A DNA stretch of 55,358 bases from NCBI GenBank assembly GCA_022824685.1, contig JAJDZJ010000164.1, positions 1-55,358 of the forward strand. Reading direction: 5' to 3'. Source of the DNA: Caldilineaceae bacterium (GTDB taxonomy: Bacteria > Chloroflexota > Anaerolineae > Caldilineales > Caldilineaceae). How positions within the stretch are numbered: position 1 is the stretch's first letter; the number at the start of each line of letters is the position of its first letter. Positions 1 through 8,866 of this stretch are shown piece after piece. Under the pieces are notes generated by a model, which was given only the letters and a program-made list of their open reading frames with translations, was not told where the DNA came from and made no database searches. The translations under genes were made by a program, and so were the position numbers.

Positions 1-15
1 GCCCTCAGTCGGCGA
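1..15. repeat. 15-base repeat shared by both window ends
   Basis: The first 15 bases, GCCCTCAGTCGGCGA, are identical to the last 15 bases of the window. Both copies lie inside sequence bounded by ISAs1-like terminal repeats, so the simplest reading is that both ends stop inside copies of one repeated element. Confidence 0.85.
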
Positions 16-136
16 GATAAGTTAAATTCTCCGTCTACGTGCCATCTTTCGTACATTTCCCTGTGTCTTACCCCGACCTGGAAGAGTATTCGGCTGCATT
101 TCGATGTTCTGACCCAATTTAGATGCAATCGCCCTG
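1..136. mobile_element. Right end of an ISAs1-like element or MITE
   Basis: Bases 117-136 read ATTTAGATGCAATCGCCCTG. This matches, with two differences, the terminal repeat at 17553-17572 and the reverse complement of 55223-55242. The stem GACCCA before it (111-116) is also shared with the 17.5 kb copy. The element extends leftward out of the window. No transposase start is visible on the minus strand within these 136 bases, unlike the copy at 17.47 kb, which suggests a non-autonomous or diverged member. The family assignment rests on the transposase remnant at 17.4 kb. Confidence 0.6.
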
Positions 137-582
137 CCGGCAGAAGGCCGTCAAATCTGACAGAGCTTGAAATTGCAGGAGAACTCGACGGGAACGCAAG
201 ATTTGTTTGAGGCTATGAACAGGATTAAGATAGCTTTGCCCGTGACCGCCTCAGGATGAACGAAAGCCTTTTGCGGTTCAGGCCTATGGACGATCGTTTG
301 AACCGGTTTTTGCGGGGCCTGGTTTGAGGCGATTCGCGTACATTTCGCTTTCGAGCTGCCAAGGGGCACGGGAATCAACCAGTTGGGAGTCACGGTGGGT
401 GAAGCGACGGCTGCCCACGGGTCAGGGCCTTGCGGCCGAGGCTGGCGGCAGGGGCCGGAAGCGTAATACCGGTTGCGGCGTCGGCCTGTGTTCGCTTGGC
501 GGGAACGGCGGGAGAGGTGGAGGCTGCGAAGCCGGTGCGGCGCGCGATCGGCGCAGAGAGTTCAGCCTGCCGGGGAGAATGC
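137..582. other. Gap before first gene; only a weak promoter candidate
   Basis: No convincing gene lies in these 446 bases. Open frames on both strands lack family features and ribosome-binding sites. A weak sigma70-like candidate is TTGTTT (203-208) and TAAGAT (226-231) with a 17-base spacer, which could drive the dehydrogenase genes downstream. Confidence 0.35.
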
Positions 583-2676
583 ATGTCTCACTCAGGAAAC
601 AGCACAACATCGAAGAGAAAGATGGGCTGGGCGCGGACCAGGTTAAGCCTGGCCGCGGCGGCCGTTCTCATCGCGGCAGCATTGGTCCTGAATCCGGGCT
701 GGGCGCAAGGGGCGCGGGACTGGGCGGTCGGCGCGGCGATCACGCCCTCGGAAAGTTCGCTTGTTGCGACGCACCTGTATGAGATACAGGTCGATGTTGT
801 CGAGCTTGAGGCGTTTCCCAACCGGGGGGGCGCGATTGAGCCGCTGGGGGATGGCCTACTTGTGGCGACACCGCGAGGACGGCTAGCTCTGATTGGCCCT
901 GCCGGGCAGGTCGAAAATCTGCCGCAACGCGTTCCGATGAATGAGTCGGCGTCGGAGAAGCCGATATTATGGACTGGGTTCAGGGTGGCGGACATTTTGC
1001 TACACGAAGTTGGGCCGGACGAGTTCAGACTGTACGCATCGCATCACTACTATACAAGCGACTGTGTCGAGTTTCGCGTGTCCTCGACCTCGTTGCAGGT
1101 CGAAGGCGCGGGCGCGAGGGTTTCGCCGGCTTGGAAGACTGAGTTCGTCGCGGATCCGTGTATCGAGGCGGACGTCTTTAATTTCGCGCATCGAGGGGGG
1201 ATCCAGGCGGGCGGGCGGATGTTGATGGACGGACCGGGGCATCTCCTGCTGGTTACCGGGGACCAGGCAGTGTATGAGTGGTACCAGGAGGCGTATCCGC
1301 TGGCGCCGCGGCCGGAGGTCGAGGCGGATTCCCATTTGGGCAGGCTTCTGCGCATCGATCTGGCGAGCGGTGAGGTGGAGGTTGTCGCACGCGGCTTCCG
1401 AAATCCGCAAGGTCTGGTCCGCGATCGGGCGGGCAACATCTGGCAGACTGAACATGGGCCCGAAGGAGGAGATGAGCTCAATCTGCTGAAACCGGGGCTG
1501 GACTATGGCTGGCCTTACGTTACGCACGGCACCCAGTATGGGAGCAAGGTATGGCCGTACAATGAAGTGCAAGGCCGGCACGATGGCTATGAGAAACCGG
1601 TCTATGCGTGGATACCTGCGATCGGGATTTCGAATCTGGTGGTAAGCGACAGTGCTCATTTCCCGCTGTGGCAGGGCGATTTTCTGATTGCGTCGATGAT
1701 TTCGCGGACACTGTATCGCGTGCGTATGAATGAGGGGCACGTGATGTTTGTTGAGCCGATGGAGATAGGGGCCCGGATTCGGGATATTACGCAGATGCCG
1801 GATGGACGCATTGCCCTGCTGGCGGACAGCGCCAAGATCCTGTTTTTGCAGCGGGCGCCGTTGTTCTGCCAGTCTGACAACGATGTGGAGTCGATATACT
1901 CGCATGACGGCGAGGCTGTCTGCATCGACCTTGGGGAGATGGTGGCGGCGGCAGAAAGCCCGGCGATCCGGTCGCTCGGAGATGACCATTTTGAAAGCCC
2001 GACGGTTCGTTCGCTGTTCAATCTCTATGTAGATGAAGACCGGATCACCTATGTCAAGAGCCCTTGCATGGAGAGCGATTTGGAGAATCGTTTTTTCCTG
2101 CACCTGACGCCGGTGGACGGCGGGGACCTTGCTGAGGGGAGTGCGCATCTCGGTTTTAATGTGCTGGACTTCAACGCGGACGACGAATACGTCTTCGCGA
2201 CGAGACACGGCGATGTGTGCCTGGTGACGCGCGCGCTCCCTGGCTACGGGATTTACCATCTCTACACTGGACAGGTGATTCGGGAGGAAGGAGAGGACGG
2301 GGAGGTCACGTGGCGGGGTCCCGTCTGGGAAGGCAGTCACACGTTTAAGGGCGCCTCTGCTGAAGCGGCGGCGGACGCGGGGACAGGAGGGGCGGGGGCG
2401 GAGCTTTTCGGCGCGCGCTGCGGCAGTTGCCACAACCTTGACGCCGAACACAACATAGGGCCGCACCTTGAAGGCATCGTCGGCAGGCAGGCGGGAGAGA
2501 TTGCCGGATTTGATTTCACTGACGCCCTGGCGGGATTGGAAATTGTCTGGTCGCAGGAGAGCCTGGAGGCGTACATCATCGATCCGGCTGCGTTCGCGGC
2601 GGGAACGACGATGGCGGGTGTGGGTGTGAGCGCTGAGGAGGCCCAGCTAATCGCGGCCTTTCTTGCATCCAGATAG
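583..2676 (+). CDS. Secreted PQQ-type sugar dehydrogenase fused to cytochrome c
   Basis: This 697-residue protein resembles soluble PQQ-dependent glucose/sorbosone dehydrogenases. The stretch with GFRNPQG, TEHGPEGGDELN and GLDYGWP is characteristic of that beta-propeller family. A class I cytochrome c domain follows at the C-terminus, with haem motif CGSCH (residues 613-617) and a likely axial Met near 677. The N-terminus carries basic residues and a hydrophobic signal segment, so it should work outside the membrane, passing electrons from an oxidised sugar or aldehyde to its own haem. The ATG at 583 follows a purine-rich GGGGAGA; the frame is open further upstream but looks non-coding. The next gene is a paralogue 83 bases on. 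The substrate is unknown. Confidence 0.85.
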   Translation: MSHSGNSTTSKRKMGWARTRLSLAAAAVLIAAALVLNPGWAQGARDWAVGAAITPSESSLVATHLYEIQVDVVELEAFPNRGGAIEPLGDGLLVATPRGRLALIGPAGQVENLPQRVPMNESASEKPILWTGFRVADILLHEVGPDEFRLYASHHYYTSDCVEFRVSSTSLQVEGAGARVSPAWKTEFVADPCIEADVFNFAHRGGIQAGGRMLMDGPGHLLLVTGDQAVYEWYQEAYPLAPRPEVEADSHLGRLLRIDLASGEVEVVARGFRNPQGLVRDRAGNIWQTEHGPEGGDELNLLKPGLDYGWPYVTHGTQYGSKVWPYNEVQGRHDGYEKPVYAWIPAIGISNLVVSDSAHFPLWQGDFLIASMISRTLYRVRMNEGHVMFVEPMEIGARIRDITQMPDGRIALLADSAKILFLQRAPLFCQSDNDVESIYSHDGEAVCIDLGEMVAAAESPAIRSLGDDHFESPTVRSLFNLYVDEDRITYVKSPCMESDLENRFFLHLTPVDGGDLAEGSAHLGFNVLDFNADDEYVFATRHGDVCLVTRALPGYGIYHLYTGQVIREEGEDGEVTWRGPVWEGSHTFKGASAEAAADAGTGGAGAELFGARCGSCHNLDAEHNIGPHLEGIVGRQAGEIAGFDFTDALAGLEIVWSQESLEAYIIDPAAFAAGTTMAGVGVSAEEAQLIAAFLASR

Positions 2677-2759
2677 GGGGCCTGCGGAAAAAGGGAAGAT
2701 TCATTTTGGGGAGTTCTCAGGGTTGGAGAACTTTTGCGGCAGAGAGGCGGCGGGTGGAA

Positions 2760-4871
2760 ATGCTTTCACTGCTAAGACGAATACGTCAACTATTATTGCT
2801 GGCAGTTGCGGCGGCCGCGCCGGTTGGGACGCTCATCTTGCAGCAGACTCCGATTGGGGCCGCGCCGGATTCTGCTGACGCGAGGGCGCTGTTGACGCCG
2901 GAGCCGCCGACAAAGAAGACGCATCTGTATGAGCTTCAGCTTCATTTCATTGAACTTGAGAAGTTTGAGGACAGCGGCGGGGCGATCGACCTGCTGGGCG
3001 ATGCTCTTCTGCTCGTGACGCCGAGAGGCCGGATCGCGATCGTTCAGGCTGATGGCGAGGTGAACTACCTGCCGCAGAGGGTACCGATGTACCAGACGGC
3101 GCCGGAAAGTCGAATCAGATGGGTGGGGTTCCGGGTGGCGGATGTTCTGGCGCGAGCGGTATCGGCGGAGGCATACCGCGTGTTTGTTTCGCATCATTAC
3201 CTGATGGGCGATTGCGTAGAGTTTCGGGTCTCCTCAACGGAGCTGAGGGTATCTGAGGGGGCCTACACGGTCTCTGAGGATTGGAAGACGGAGTTCAGGG
3301 CGCATCCGTGCGTTGACACCGCTCTGTTTGCGGGCTGGGGGGGCGAGGTCCCGAAGACTGGCGGGGGAATCCAGGCAGGGGGGCGGATGTTGATGGACGG
3401 CGACGGGCATCTGCTCGTGGCGATCGGCGACCACGCGGTGTATGAATGGCATGAACTGCAGGAGGGAGGCGACCCGGCCAAGCCGCCGGTCGTTGACCCG
3501 GATTCCCACCTTGGCAGACTGGTCCGGGTAGAGCTGGCAAGCGGGGAGGTCGAGATCGTAGCCGGCGGTTTTCGCAATCCGCAGGGGCTGGCGCGGGACA
3601 GGGAAGGCAACCTCTGGTTGACTGAGCACGGGCCACAAGGAGGCGATGAGCTGAACCTGGTGAAACCTGGACTGGACTATGGCTGGCCGTTTGTCACATA
3701 CGGCATTCTGTATGGCAACAGGGTCTGGCCGTATAGCGAGGCACAGGGGGGGCACGACGACTTTGAGGAGCCCTATTTTGCCTGGATCCCATCAATCGCG
3801 GTATCCAATCTGATTGTCAGCAGTAGTGAGCAGTTTCCCCTGTGGAAGGACGATTTGCTGGTAGGGTCATTGAGAAGCGGTTCTCTTTTTCGAATCCGCG
3901 TTCGCGAAGGGCGCGTCGTCAATTTCGAGCGGATTTCGTTTGGGGAACGGATTCGGGACATCGTGCAGATGCCTGACGGCGGCATCGCGATGCTGACAGA
4001 CACGTCCACGATCCTTCTGTTGGGACGTGCGCCGATATATTGCCAGTTTGGCATCGAATCCAGATCGATCTATACATATGACGCCGGCGAAGTCTGCACT
4101 GATTTCTTCAGCCATTTGGACGATGATGCGGATCCTGCGGCGCGCGGTCTTCAGGGGGAGGCGCTCGGGCCGCCGGAGATGCGCTCTCTCTTCCACGTGC
4201 ATGTCCACGGGAACCTGCTGGTCTACATGAAGAGTCCTTGCAGCAACGGCGAGCTACGCAGCAGGTTCTTCCTGCACATCACACCGGTTGACGAGGAGGA
4301 CGTTTCCCCAGAGCTCGAGGCGTTTGGGTTCAATGTCTATGATTTCTACGCCTATGATGAGGGAATCGGAAGCGGCGCGTTTGCAGGCGGCTGCGTGGTG
4401 GTTCGTCCGCTGCCGGCGTATGGGATTGGCAAGATCTATACGGGGCAGGTGATACGGGAGGAGAGCCCTGACGGCGAGGTCTTCTGGCGAGGGCCGATTT
4501 GGGAGGGGAGCTATACGTTCGGCAAGCCTTATGCCGCGGCGGAGCAGGTGGAAGAGGACAGCCCGCTTGACGACCTGACGGCGCTGCCCGGCGCGGCGCT
4601 CTTTCGGGCAAACTGTTCGGGCTGCCATCTTTTGGTTGGGGAGCACAGCGCGGGGCCGCACCTGGAGGACATTATCGGGAGGCGGGCGGGAGCGGTCGCG
4701 GGCTTCAATTTTTCGGATGCGCTTACCGGGCTGGATATTGTCTGGACGAGAGACAGTCTGGCTTCTTACCTTGCCGATCCTGCGGGGTTCGCTGAAGGGA
4801 CGACGATGGCAGTGGCGGGAATCACCGAGGAGGAGGCGGGGGCCATTGCGGACTTTTTGGCAGCGGACTGA
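2760..4871 (+). CDS. Secreted PQQ-type sugar dehydrogenase fused to cytochrome c, paralogue
   Basis: This 703-residue protein has the same architecture as its upstream neighbour: signal segment, glucose/sorbosone dehydrogenase propeller (GGFRNPQG, TEHGPQGGDELN, GLDYGWPF) and a C-terminal cytochrome c with CSGCH at residues 619-623 and a candidate axial Met near 683. The two share most motifs over their whole length, so a tandem duplication is likely. I chose the ATG at 2760 because it begins directly with the arginine-rich and hydrophobic signal. A TTG at 2706, with GGGAAGA upstream, is an alternative that would add 18 residues. The absence of a terminator between the two genes suggests co-transcription. 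Confidence 0.83.
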   Translation: MLSLLRRIRQLLLLAVAAAAPVGTLILQQTPIGAAPDSADARALLTPEPPTKKTHLYELQLHFIELEKFEDSGGAIDLLGDALLLVTPRGRIAIVQADGEVNYLPQRVPMYQTAPESRIRWVGFRVADVLARAVSAEAYRVFVSHHYLMGDCVEFRVSSTELRVSEGAYTVSEDWKTEFRAHPCVDTALFAGWGGEVPKTGGGIQAGGRMLMDGDGHLLVAIGDHAVYEWHELQEGGDPAKPPVVDPDSHLGRLVRVELASGEVEIVAGGFRNPQGLARDREGNLWLTEHGPQGGDELNLVKPGLDYGWPFVTYGILYGNRVWPYSEAQGGHDDFEEPYFAWIPSIAVSNLIVSSSEQFPLWKDDLLVGSLRSGSLFRIRVREGRVVNFERISFGERIRDIVQMPDGGIAMLTDTSTILLLGRAPIYCQFGIESRSIYTYDAGEVCTDFFSHLDDDADPAARGLQGEALGPPEMRSLFHVHVHGNLLVYMKSPCSNGELRSRFFLHITPVDEEDVSPELEAFGFNVYDFYAYDEGIGSGAFAGGCVVVRPLPAYGIGKIYTGQVIREESPDGEVFWRGPIWEGSYTFGKPYAAAEQVEEDSPLDDLTALPGAALFRANCSGCHLLVGEHSAGPHLEDIIGRRAGAVAGFNFSDALTGLDIVWTRDSLASYLADPAGFAEGTTMAVAGITEEEAGAIADFLAAD

Positions 4872-4940
4872 TTTTTGGGAGAGATCGACAGGAGCGAACC
4901 GTACACCAAAGAATCACACTTACTCAGTGGAGGAGCTACG

Positions 4941-5720
4941 ATGAATGACTTTAGCGGCAAGACTGTGATTGTCACGGGCGGGGCGAAGGGCATTGGCGAA
5001 GGCGTAACGAGGGCTTTTGCCCAGGCCGGCGCCGATGTATTTTGCGCGGATGTAGACACGGTTGCGGGGGGGCGCATCGAGGCTGAAGGCGCGTCGTTGC
5101 CGGGATCAGTCACATACGTCAATAGGGATGTGTCTGAGGCGGCAAACTGCGAAGCGTTGGTGGCCCAGGCGGCGGCCAACGGGAGCGTTGACGTCCTGGT
5201 CAACAACGTGGGTATTCAGCCCCTGGACAGTTACCTTCCGGCGCATGAGTTTCCGGAGGAGGCATGGGACCGCATTCTGGCTGTCAACCTGAAGAGCGGA
5301 TTTCTGATGTCCAAGTATGCTGTGCCGGAGATGCTGAAGCAGGGCGGGGGCGTCATCGTCAACATCGCCAGCGTGCAGGGGCGGCAGTCGATGAAGGGTG
5401 TGCCGGCCTACGCGGCGAGCAAGGGTGGAATGATATCGCTGACACAGCAGCTGGCGCTGGAATACGCAGAACAGAATATCCGCGTTCTGGCGGTGAATCC
5501 CGGTACGATTGAGACGAGCCTGGCGCTGGAGAGCGTGAACCAGGACGTTGAGGCGCTACGCTCGGCCGCGGCCGACGCGCACCCGCTTGGGCGGATCGGC
5601 AAGCCGGAGGACATTGCTTCGGTGGTGCTGTTTCTGAGCAGCGACGCGGCCTCCTTTATGACCGGCGAATATGTGAATGTGGATGGCGGCATGATGGCAA
5701 AGGGGTCTTGGGCGGAGTAG
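4941..5720 (+). CDS. SDR family oxidoreductase
   Basis: This is a classical short-chain dehydrogenase/reductase of 259 residues. It shows the cofactor motif TGGAKGIG near the N-terminus, an NNVG variant of the structural NNAG motif, an active-site Ser (NIASVQG) and YAASK with Tyr157 and Lys161. The C-terminal FMTGEYVNVDGG is typical of the family. Asp in the CADVD strand suggests NAD(H) rather than NADP(H). The ATG follows a strong GTGGAGGAG ribosome-binding site. It lies 69 bases behind two dehydrogenase-cytochrome genes and may act on the same sugar or aldehyde metabolites, but the substrate cannot be read from the sequence. Confidence 0.9.
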   Translation: MNDFSGKTVIVTGGAKGIGEGVTRAFAQAGADVFCADVDTVAGGRIEAEGASLPGSVTYVNRDVSEAANCEALVAQAAANGSVDVLVNNVGIQPLDSYLPAHEFPEEAWDRILAVNLKSGFLMSKYAVPEMLKQGGGVIVNIASVQGRQSMKGVPAYAASKGGMISLTQQLALEYAEQNIRVLAVNPGTIETSLALESVNQDVEALRSAAADAHPLGRIGKPEDIASVVLFLSSDAASFMTGEYVNVDGGMMAKGSWAE

Positions 5721-5750
5721 GGTCCGGGACGCAGAATTCGAGAATAGAAG

Positions 5751-5809
5751 CGGGCCGTTCCGCGGAGCCGTCCTGCTGGAGGCAGGGCGGCGGGCGGGCG
5801 GCCCGTTTT
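5751..5809 (+). terminator. Rho-independent-like terminator after the SDR gene
   Basis: CGGGCCG at 5751-5757 pairs with CGGCCCG at 5799-5805, which is followed by TTTT. The loop contains its own hairpin, CCTGC (5772-5776) with GCAGG (5782-5786). It sits 30 bases after the SDR stop and before the promoter of the transporter genes. Confidence 0.55.
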
Positions 5810-5848
5810 CGCGTGCAAGGAAGTTCGCACGCGCGCCGCACAGGAAAT

Positions 5849-5877
5849 TTGTGAATCCGGAAAGTATGTCTTAGACT
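5849..5877 (+). promoter_or_regulatory. Sigma70-like promoter for the ABC transporter genes
   Basis: TTGTGA at 5849-5854 and TAGACT at 5872-5877 are separated by 17 bases. They lie about 140 bases before the binding-protein gene and after the putative terminator. Prediction by motif only. Confidence 0.45.
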
Positions 5878-6016
5878 AGCGGGCGAGTAAACTCCAGGAA
5901 TCCCCCTTTATTGCATTGCGCATTTCTACGGTACCCCGGCGCGGATTGCGGGAGAGCAGCACACGCCCCCAAGCCGCCGTCTTTTCTTCCATTCACATAT
6001 CACTCAGGAGGCATCA

Positions 6017-7792
6017 ATGTCGAAACGAGCTGTTCGAAGACCCCGCTGGTTGGCCTACGGCCTTCCTGTCTTTCTCCTGGTCGGTCTGCTTCTGCAGGCC
6101 TGTATGCCGGCAGCGGCGCCAGCGGCGCAAGAGCCGGCGGCCGGAGAGGCAAGTGAGGAAGCTGCCAGCAATGTAACTGTGTACGGCACGGAGTTGCCTG
6201 CGGATGCCCGCCCCTATGACGAGCAGGTATACCGGGTGGCAGCCAACATACACCAGAGCGCTTCCACGTTTGACTTCCCGGTGGCAGTCTACAACCGGTA
6301 CTGCCTGGCGGATCTCTTCCAGGATACACTGGTTTCTCTGGACAAGGACTTTAACGTGATTCCCGGCGCGGCCGAGAGTTGGGACGTATCGGAGAACGGC
6401 AAGGTCTGGACTTTCCACTTGCGGCCCGGCCAGGTCTGGAGCGACGGCACGCCCCTGACGGCCTATGACTACGAGGCCACCTTCCGGCTGACCGCGACCC
6501 CCGAGCACGGTTGGGATTTCTCGTGGTTCTATAGCTTCCTGGCCGATGGCGGCATCAAGAACTGGAGCAAGATTATCGCCGGCGAGCTGCCGCCCGAGGA
6601 GCTGGGCGTCCGTGCGGTTGATGATTTGACGCTTGAGGTTGAAACGGAGGACGTGTTCCCGCCATTGCCTGGCGTGATGAAGTTTGCGTTCACGCTGCAG
6701 AAGAAGGCCCTGGAGGAGCACGGTCCCTATTACAACAGCAGTTTGGAGACTTCGGTTTCCTCCGGTCCTTTCGTACTGGCCGAGTTTGATCCGGGCAACA
6801 GGATCGCGGTCGAGGCCAACCCAACCTATAAAGGTTACCGGCCGCCTCTGTTGAAGCGCATCGAATGTACGTTCATGGATCCGAGCACTTTCTTTGCCGC
6901 CTATCAGAACGGCGACATCGACGTGGTGGGTTATGGCGCGCTGACGCCGGCCGACTTTGAACTGATCCTGCGGGATGAGACGATGTCCAGCAACTACCTG
7001 CGGCATTTCGGCGACTTCCGCACGGACTATCTTCTGTTTGATACATTCACCGAACCGTTCAGCAATCCGGATATTCGCAAGGCGTTCGCTCATGCGGTCG
7101 ACCGCGAGAATATCGTTGCCAGCGTATATGGTGAGATCAAGGCGATGCCGGCCTACTCGATGCTGATGCCGGGTTATCCGTCGTCTGACACTGAGGGCAC
7201 GTTGCGGGCGTATCAGAACTTCGACTGCGACCTTGCCAACGAGCACCTGGCCGCGGCAGGCTATCCTGGCGGTGAGGGATTCCCGGACCAGGTGATGATG
7301 CTGCGCGGCGAGGCGCCGGCGATGGCAGCCGTTTACCAGGCAGTGGCCGCTTCGATCAGCTCCTGCTTGAACATTGACATCGAGATTTCGAATGTAGACC
7401 GCAAGATCTACATGGATGCGCTGAACGCCAAGCCGACTGAGTTGACATTCGGCGCGGTCGATTACGGCATGGACTTCCTTGATCCGGCAAACCTGCTGGG
7501 CAATGTCTGGAAGTCTGGCGGCCGGCACTCCTGGAAGAACGATGAGTTTGACGCGCTTGTCACTGAAGCTGCCGGTATGGTTGGGAATCCGGAGCTGCGC
7601 GATCAGATGTTCCGCGATGCCGAGCGTGTCCTGGTGGACGACGTGGGCGGGATCTTCATTGCCCACCGCTGGGCAGGCGACCTGATGCAGCCGTGGGTCC
7701 TGGGCACGATTCGCGACCCAGACTCCCAGGGCATTACCGGATGGCACTGGGGCAATGACCAGGACATTGCGCAGATCTATATCAGCGAATAG
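6017..7792 (+). CDS. Peptide/nickel-type ABC transporter substrate-binding lipoprotein
   Basis: This 591-residue protein belongs to family 5 solute-binding proteins (DppA/OppA type). It starts with a twin-arginine-like basic stretch, a hydrophobic segment and a lipobox LLQAC, so it should be lipid-anchored on the outer face of the membrane. Family signatures include a PGAAESWDVSENGKVWTFHL-like block (LRPGQVWSDGTPLTAYDY) and the FSNPDIRKAFAHAVDR motif. An AGGAGG site precedes the ATG. Two permease genes follow. The ligand may be an oligopeptide, a nickel chelate or an oligosaccharide; sequence alone does not decide. Confidence 0.9.
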   Translation: MSKRAVRRPRWLAYGLPVFLLVGLLLQACMPAAAPAAQEPAAGEASEEAASNVTVYGTELPADARPYDEQVYRVAANIHQSASTFDFPVAVYNRYCLADLFQDTLVSLDKDFNVIPGAAESWDVSENGKVWTFHLRPGQVWSDGTPLTAYDYEATFRLTATPEHGWDFSWFYSFLADGGIKNWSKIIAGELPPEELGVRAVDDLTLEVETEDVFPPLPGVMKFAFTLQKKALEEHGPYYNSSLETSVSSGPFVLAEFDPGNRIAVEANPTYKGYRPPLLKRIECTFMDPSTFFAAYQNGDIDVVGYGALTPADFELILRDETMSSNYLRHFGDFRTDYLLFDTFTEPFSNPDIRKAFAHAVDRENIVASVYGEIKAMPAYSMLMPGYPSSDTEGTLRAYQNFDCDLANEHLAAAGYPGGEGFPDQVMMLRGEAPAMAAVYQAVAASISSCLNIDIEISNVDRKIYMDALNAKPTELTFGAVDYGMDFLDPANLLGNVWKSGGRHSWKNDEFDALVTEAAGMVGNPELRDQMFRDAERVLVDDVGGIFIAHRWAGDLMQPWVLGTIRDPDSQGITGWHWGNDQDIAQIYISE

Positions 7793-7837
7793 CTGGTAAA
7801 TGGGAAGTCCTTGACAAGCAAGCAGGGTTAGAGCGGA

Positions 7838-7865
7838 GCGGGAGGCTGCCATGGCGGCCTCCCGC
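7838..7865 (+). promoter_or_regulatory. Strong intercistronic hairpin between binding protein and permease genes
   Basis: GCGGGAGGCTGCC (7838-7850) and GGCGGCCTCCCGC (7853-7865) form a 13-pair stem with one G-T wobble and almost no loop. No T-tract follows, so it is not a standard terminator. In analogous operons (for example malE-malF) such hairpins protect the upstream mRNA, keeping binding protein in excess over permease. Confidence 0.7.
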
Positions 7866-7894
7866 TCCCGCAGCTATCGGTCAGGCAACGCGCA

Positions 7895-8866
7895 ATGGCA
7901 CGTTACATTTTAGGGCGAGTTTTGTCGCTATTGCTGGTCCTGTTTATCGTCTCCGTTGTTACCTTCTTCCTCATGCACCAAGTGCCCGGCGGCCCCTTTG
8001 ACGAGACAAAAGCCCCTCTGCCGCCAGCCGCGAAAGAGAACATACTGCGGAAGTACGGACTCGACAAGCCAATCCATATACAGTATTTGAACTATATGAA
8101 GAATGCGGTCCTGCACTTTGATTTCGGCATTCCGTACCAGCAGCCGACGACGACAGTGACCGCGCTGATTGCCAAGAGCTGGAAAGTGACGGCGCAGGTG
8201 GGCCTGATGACGGTGCTTTTGGCCTTTGGCGCGGGCATTGCGTTAGGGGTGTACGCCGCGTATCATCAAAACTCGTGGCTCGACAACGTTACAACGTTTA
8301 TCGCCATGCTGGGGATAACGGTGCCGAGTTTTGTGATAGCGATGTGGCTGATCCTGTTTTTTGCGGTGCGGCTCAAGTGGCTGCCGATGGGCGGGTGGAA
8401 CGCTTCCGGAACCTGCCTGATTGGAAGCGCCTATATCTGCACCGACTGGATCATGCCGGTGCTGGCCTATGCGCTGGGCCCGCTGGCGATCATTGCCCGC
8501 TATACGCGGTCGAGCGTTGTGGACGTGATGCGCCAGGATTTCACGCGGACGGCGAGGGCGAAGGGACTGGCGACAAAGACAATCATGCTGCGCCACATTC
8601 TGCGCAATGCGTTGATTCCAATGGTGACGGCGCTGGGGGTGATCATACCGAATCTGTTGACGGGAAGCATATTTATTGAGGCCGTGTTCCGCATCAACGG
8701 CCTGGGGAAGTTCTTCGTCACCAGCATATTCAATCGGGACTATCCGATGATCATGGCTCTGTTCCTGTTGATCGCCTTCTTGTGGAGCTTGACCTATCTG
8801 TTCACGGACATCTTATATACGTGGATTGACCCGCGCGTACGACTGGGCGCAGAGGGAGGCGCATAG
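7895..8866 (+). CDS. ABC transporter permease, DppB/OppB type
   Basis: This is a 323-residue inner-membrane permease with about six hydrophobic segments. It starts with the [13 protein letters not shown] pattern typical of DppB-like subunits. The cytoplasmic EAA-type loop ([20 protein letters not shown]) and the following IP(M/L)VTALG stretch are diagnostic. It should form the channel together with the next gene, whose GTG start overlaps this stop by one base. Confidence 0.92.
   Translation: MARYILGRVLSLLLVLFIVSVVTFFLMHQVPGGPFDETKAPLPPAAKENILRKYGLDKPIHIQYLNYMKNAVLHFDFGIPYQQPTTTVTALIAKSWKVTAQVGLMTVLLAFGAGIALGVYAAYHQNSWLDNVTTFIAMLGITVPSFVIAMWLILFFAVRLKWLPMGGWNASGTCLIGSAYICTDWIMPVLAYALGPLAIIARYTRSSVVDVMRQDFTRTARAKGLATKTIMLRHILRNALIPMVTALGVIIPNLLTGSIFIEAVFRINGLGKFFVTSIFNRDYPMIMALFLLIAFLWSLTYLFTDILYTWIDPRVRLGAEGGA

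Noticed and set aside
151..393. Minus-strand 80-codon frame near the left edge
   Set aside because: No ribosome-binding site, no known motif, and no operon partner.
6014..7852. Long antisense open frame (about 612 codons) opposite the binding-protein gene
   Set aside because: The plus-strand protein has a lipobox, family motifs and a ribosome-binding site; the antisense frame has none and arises from high GC.
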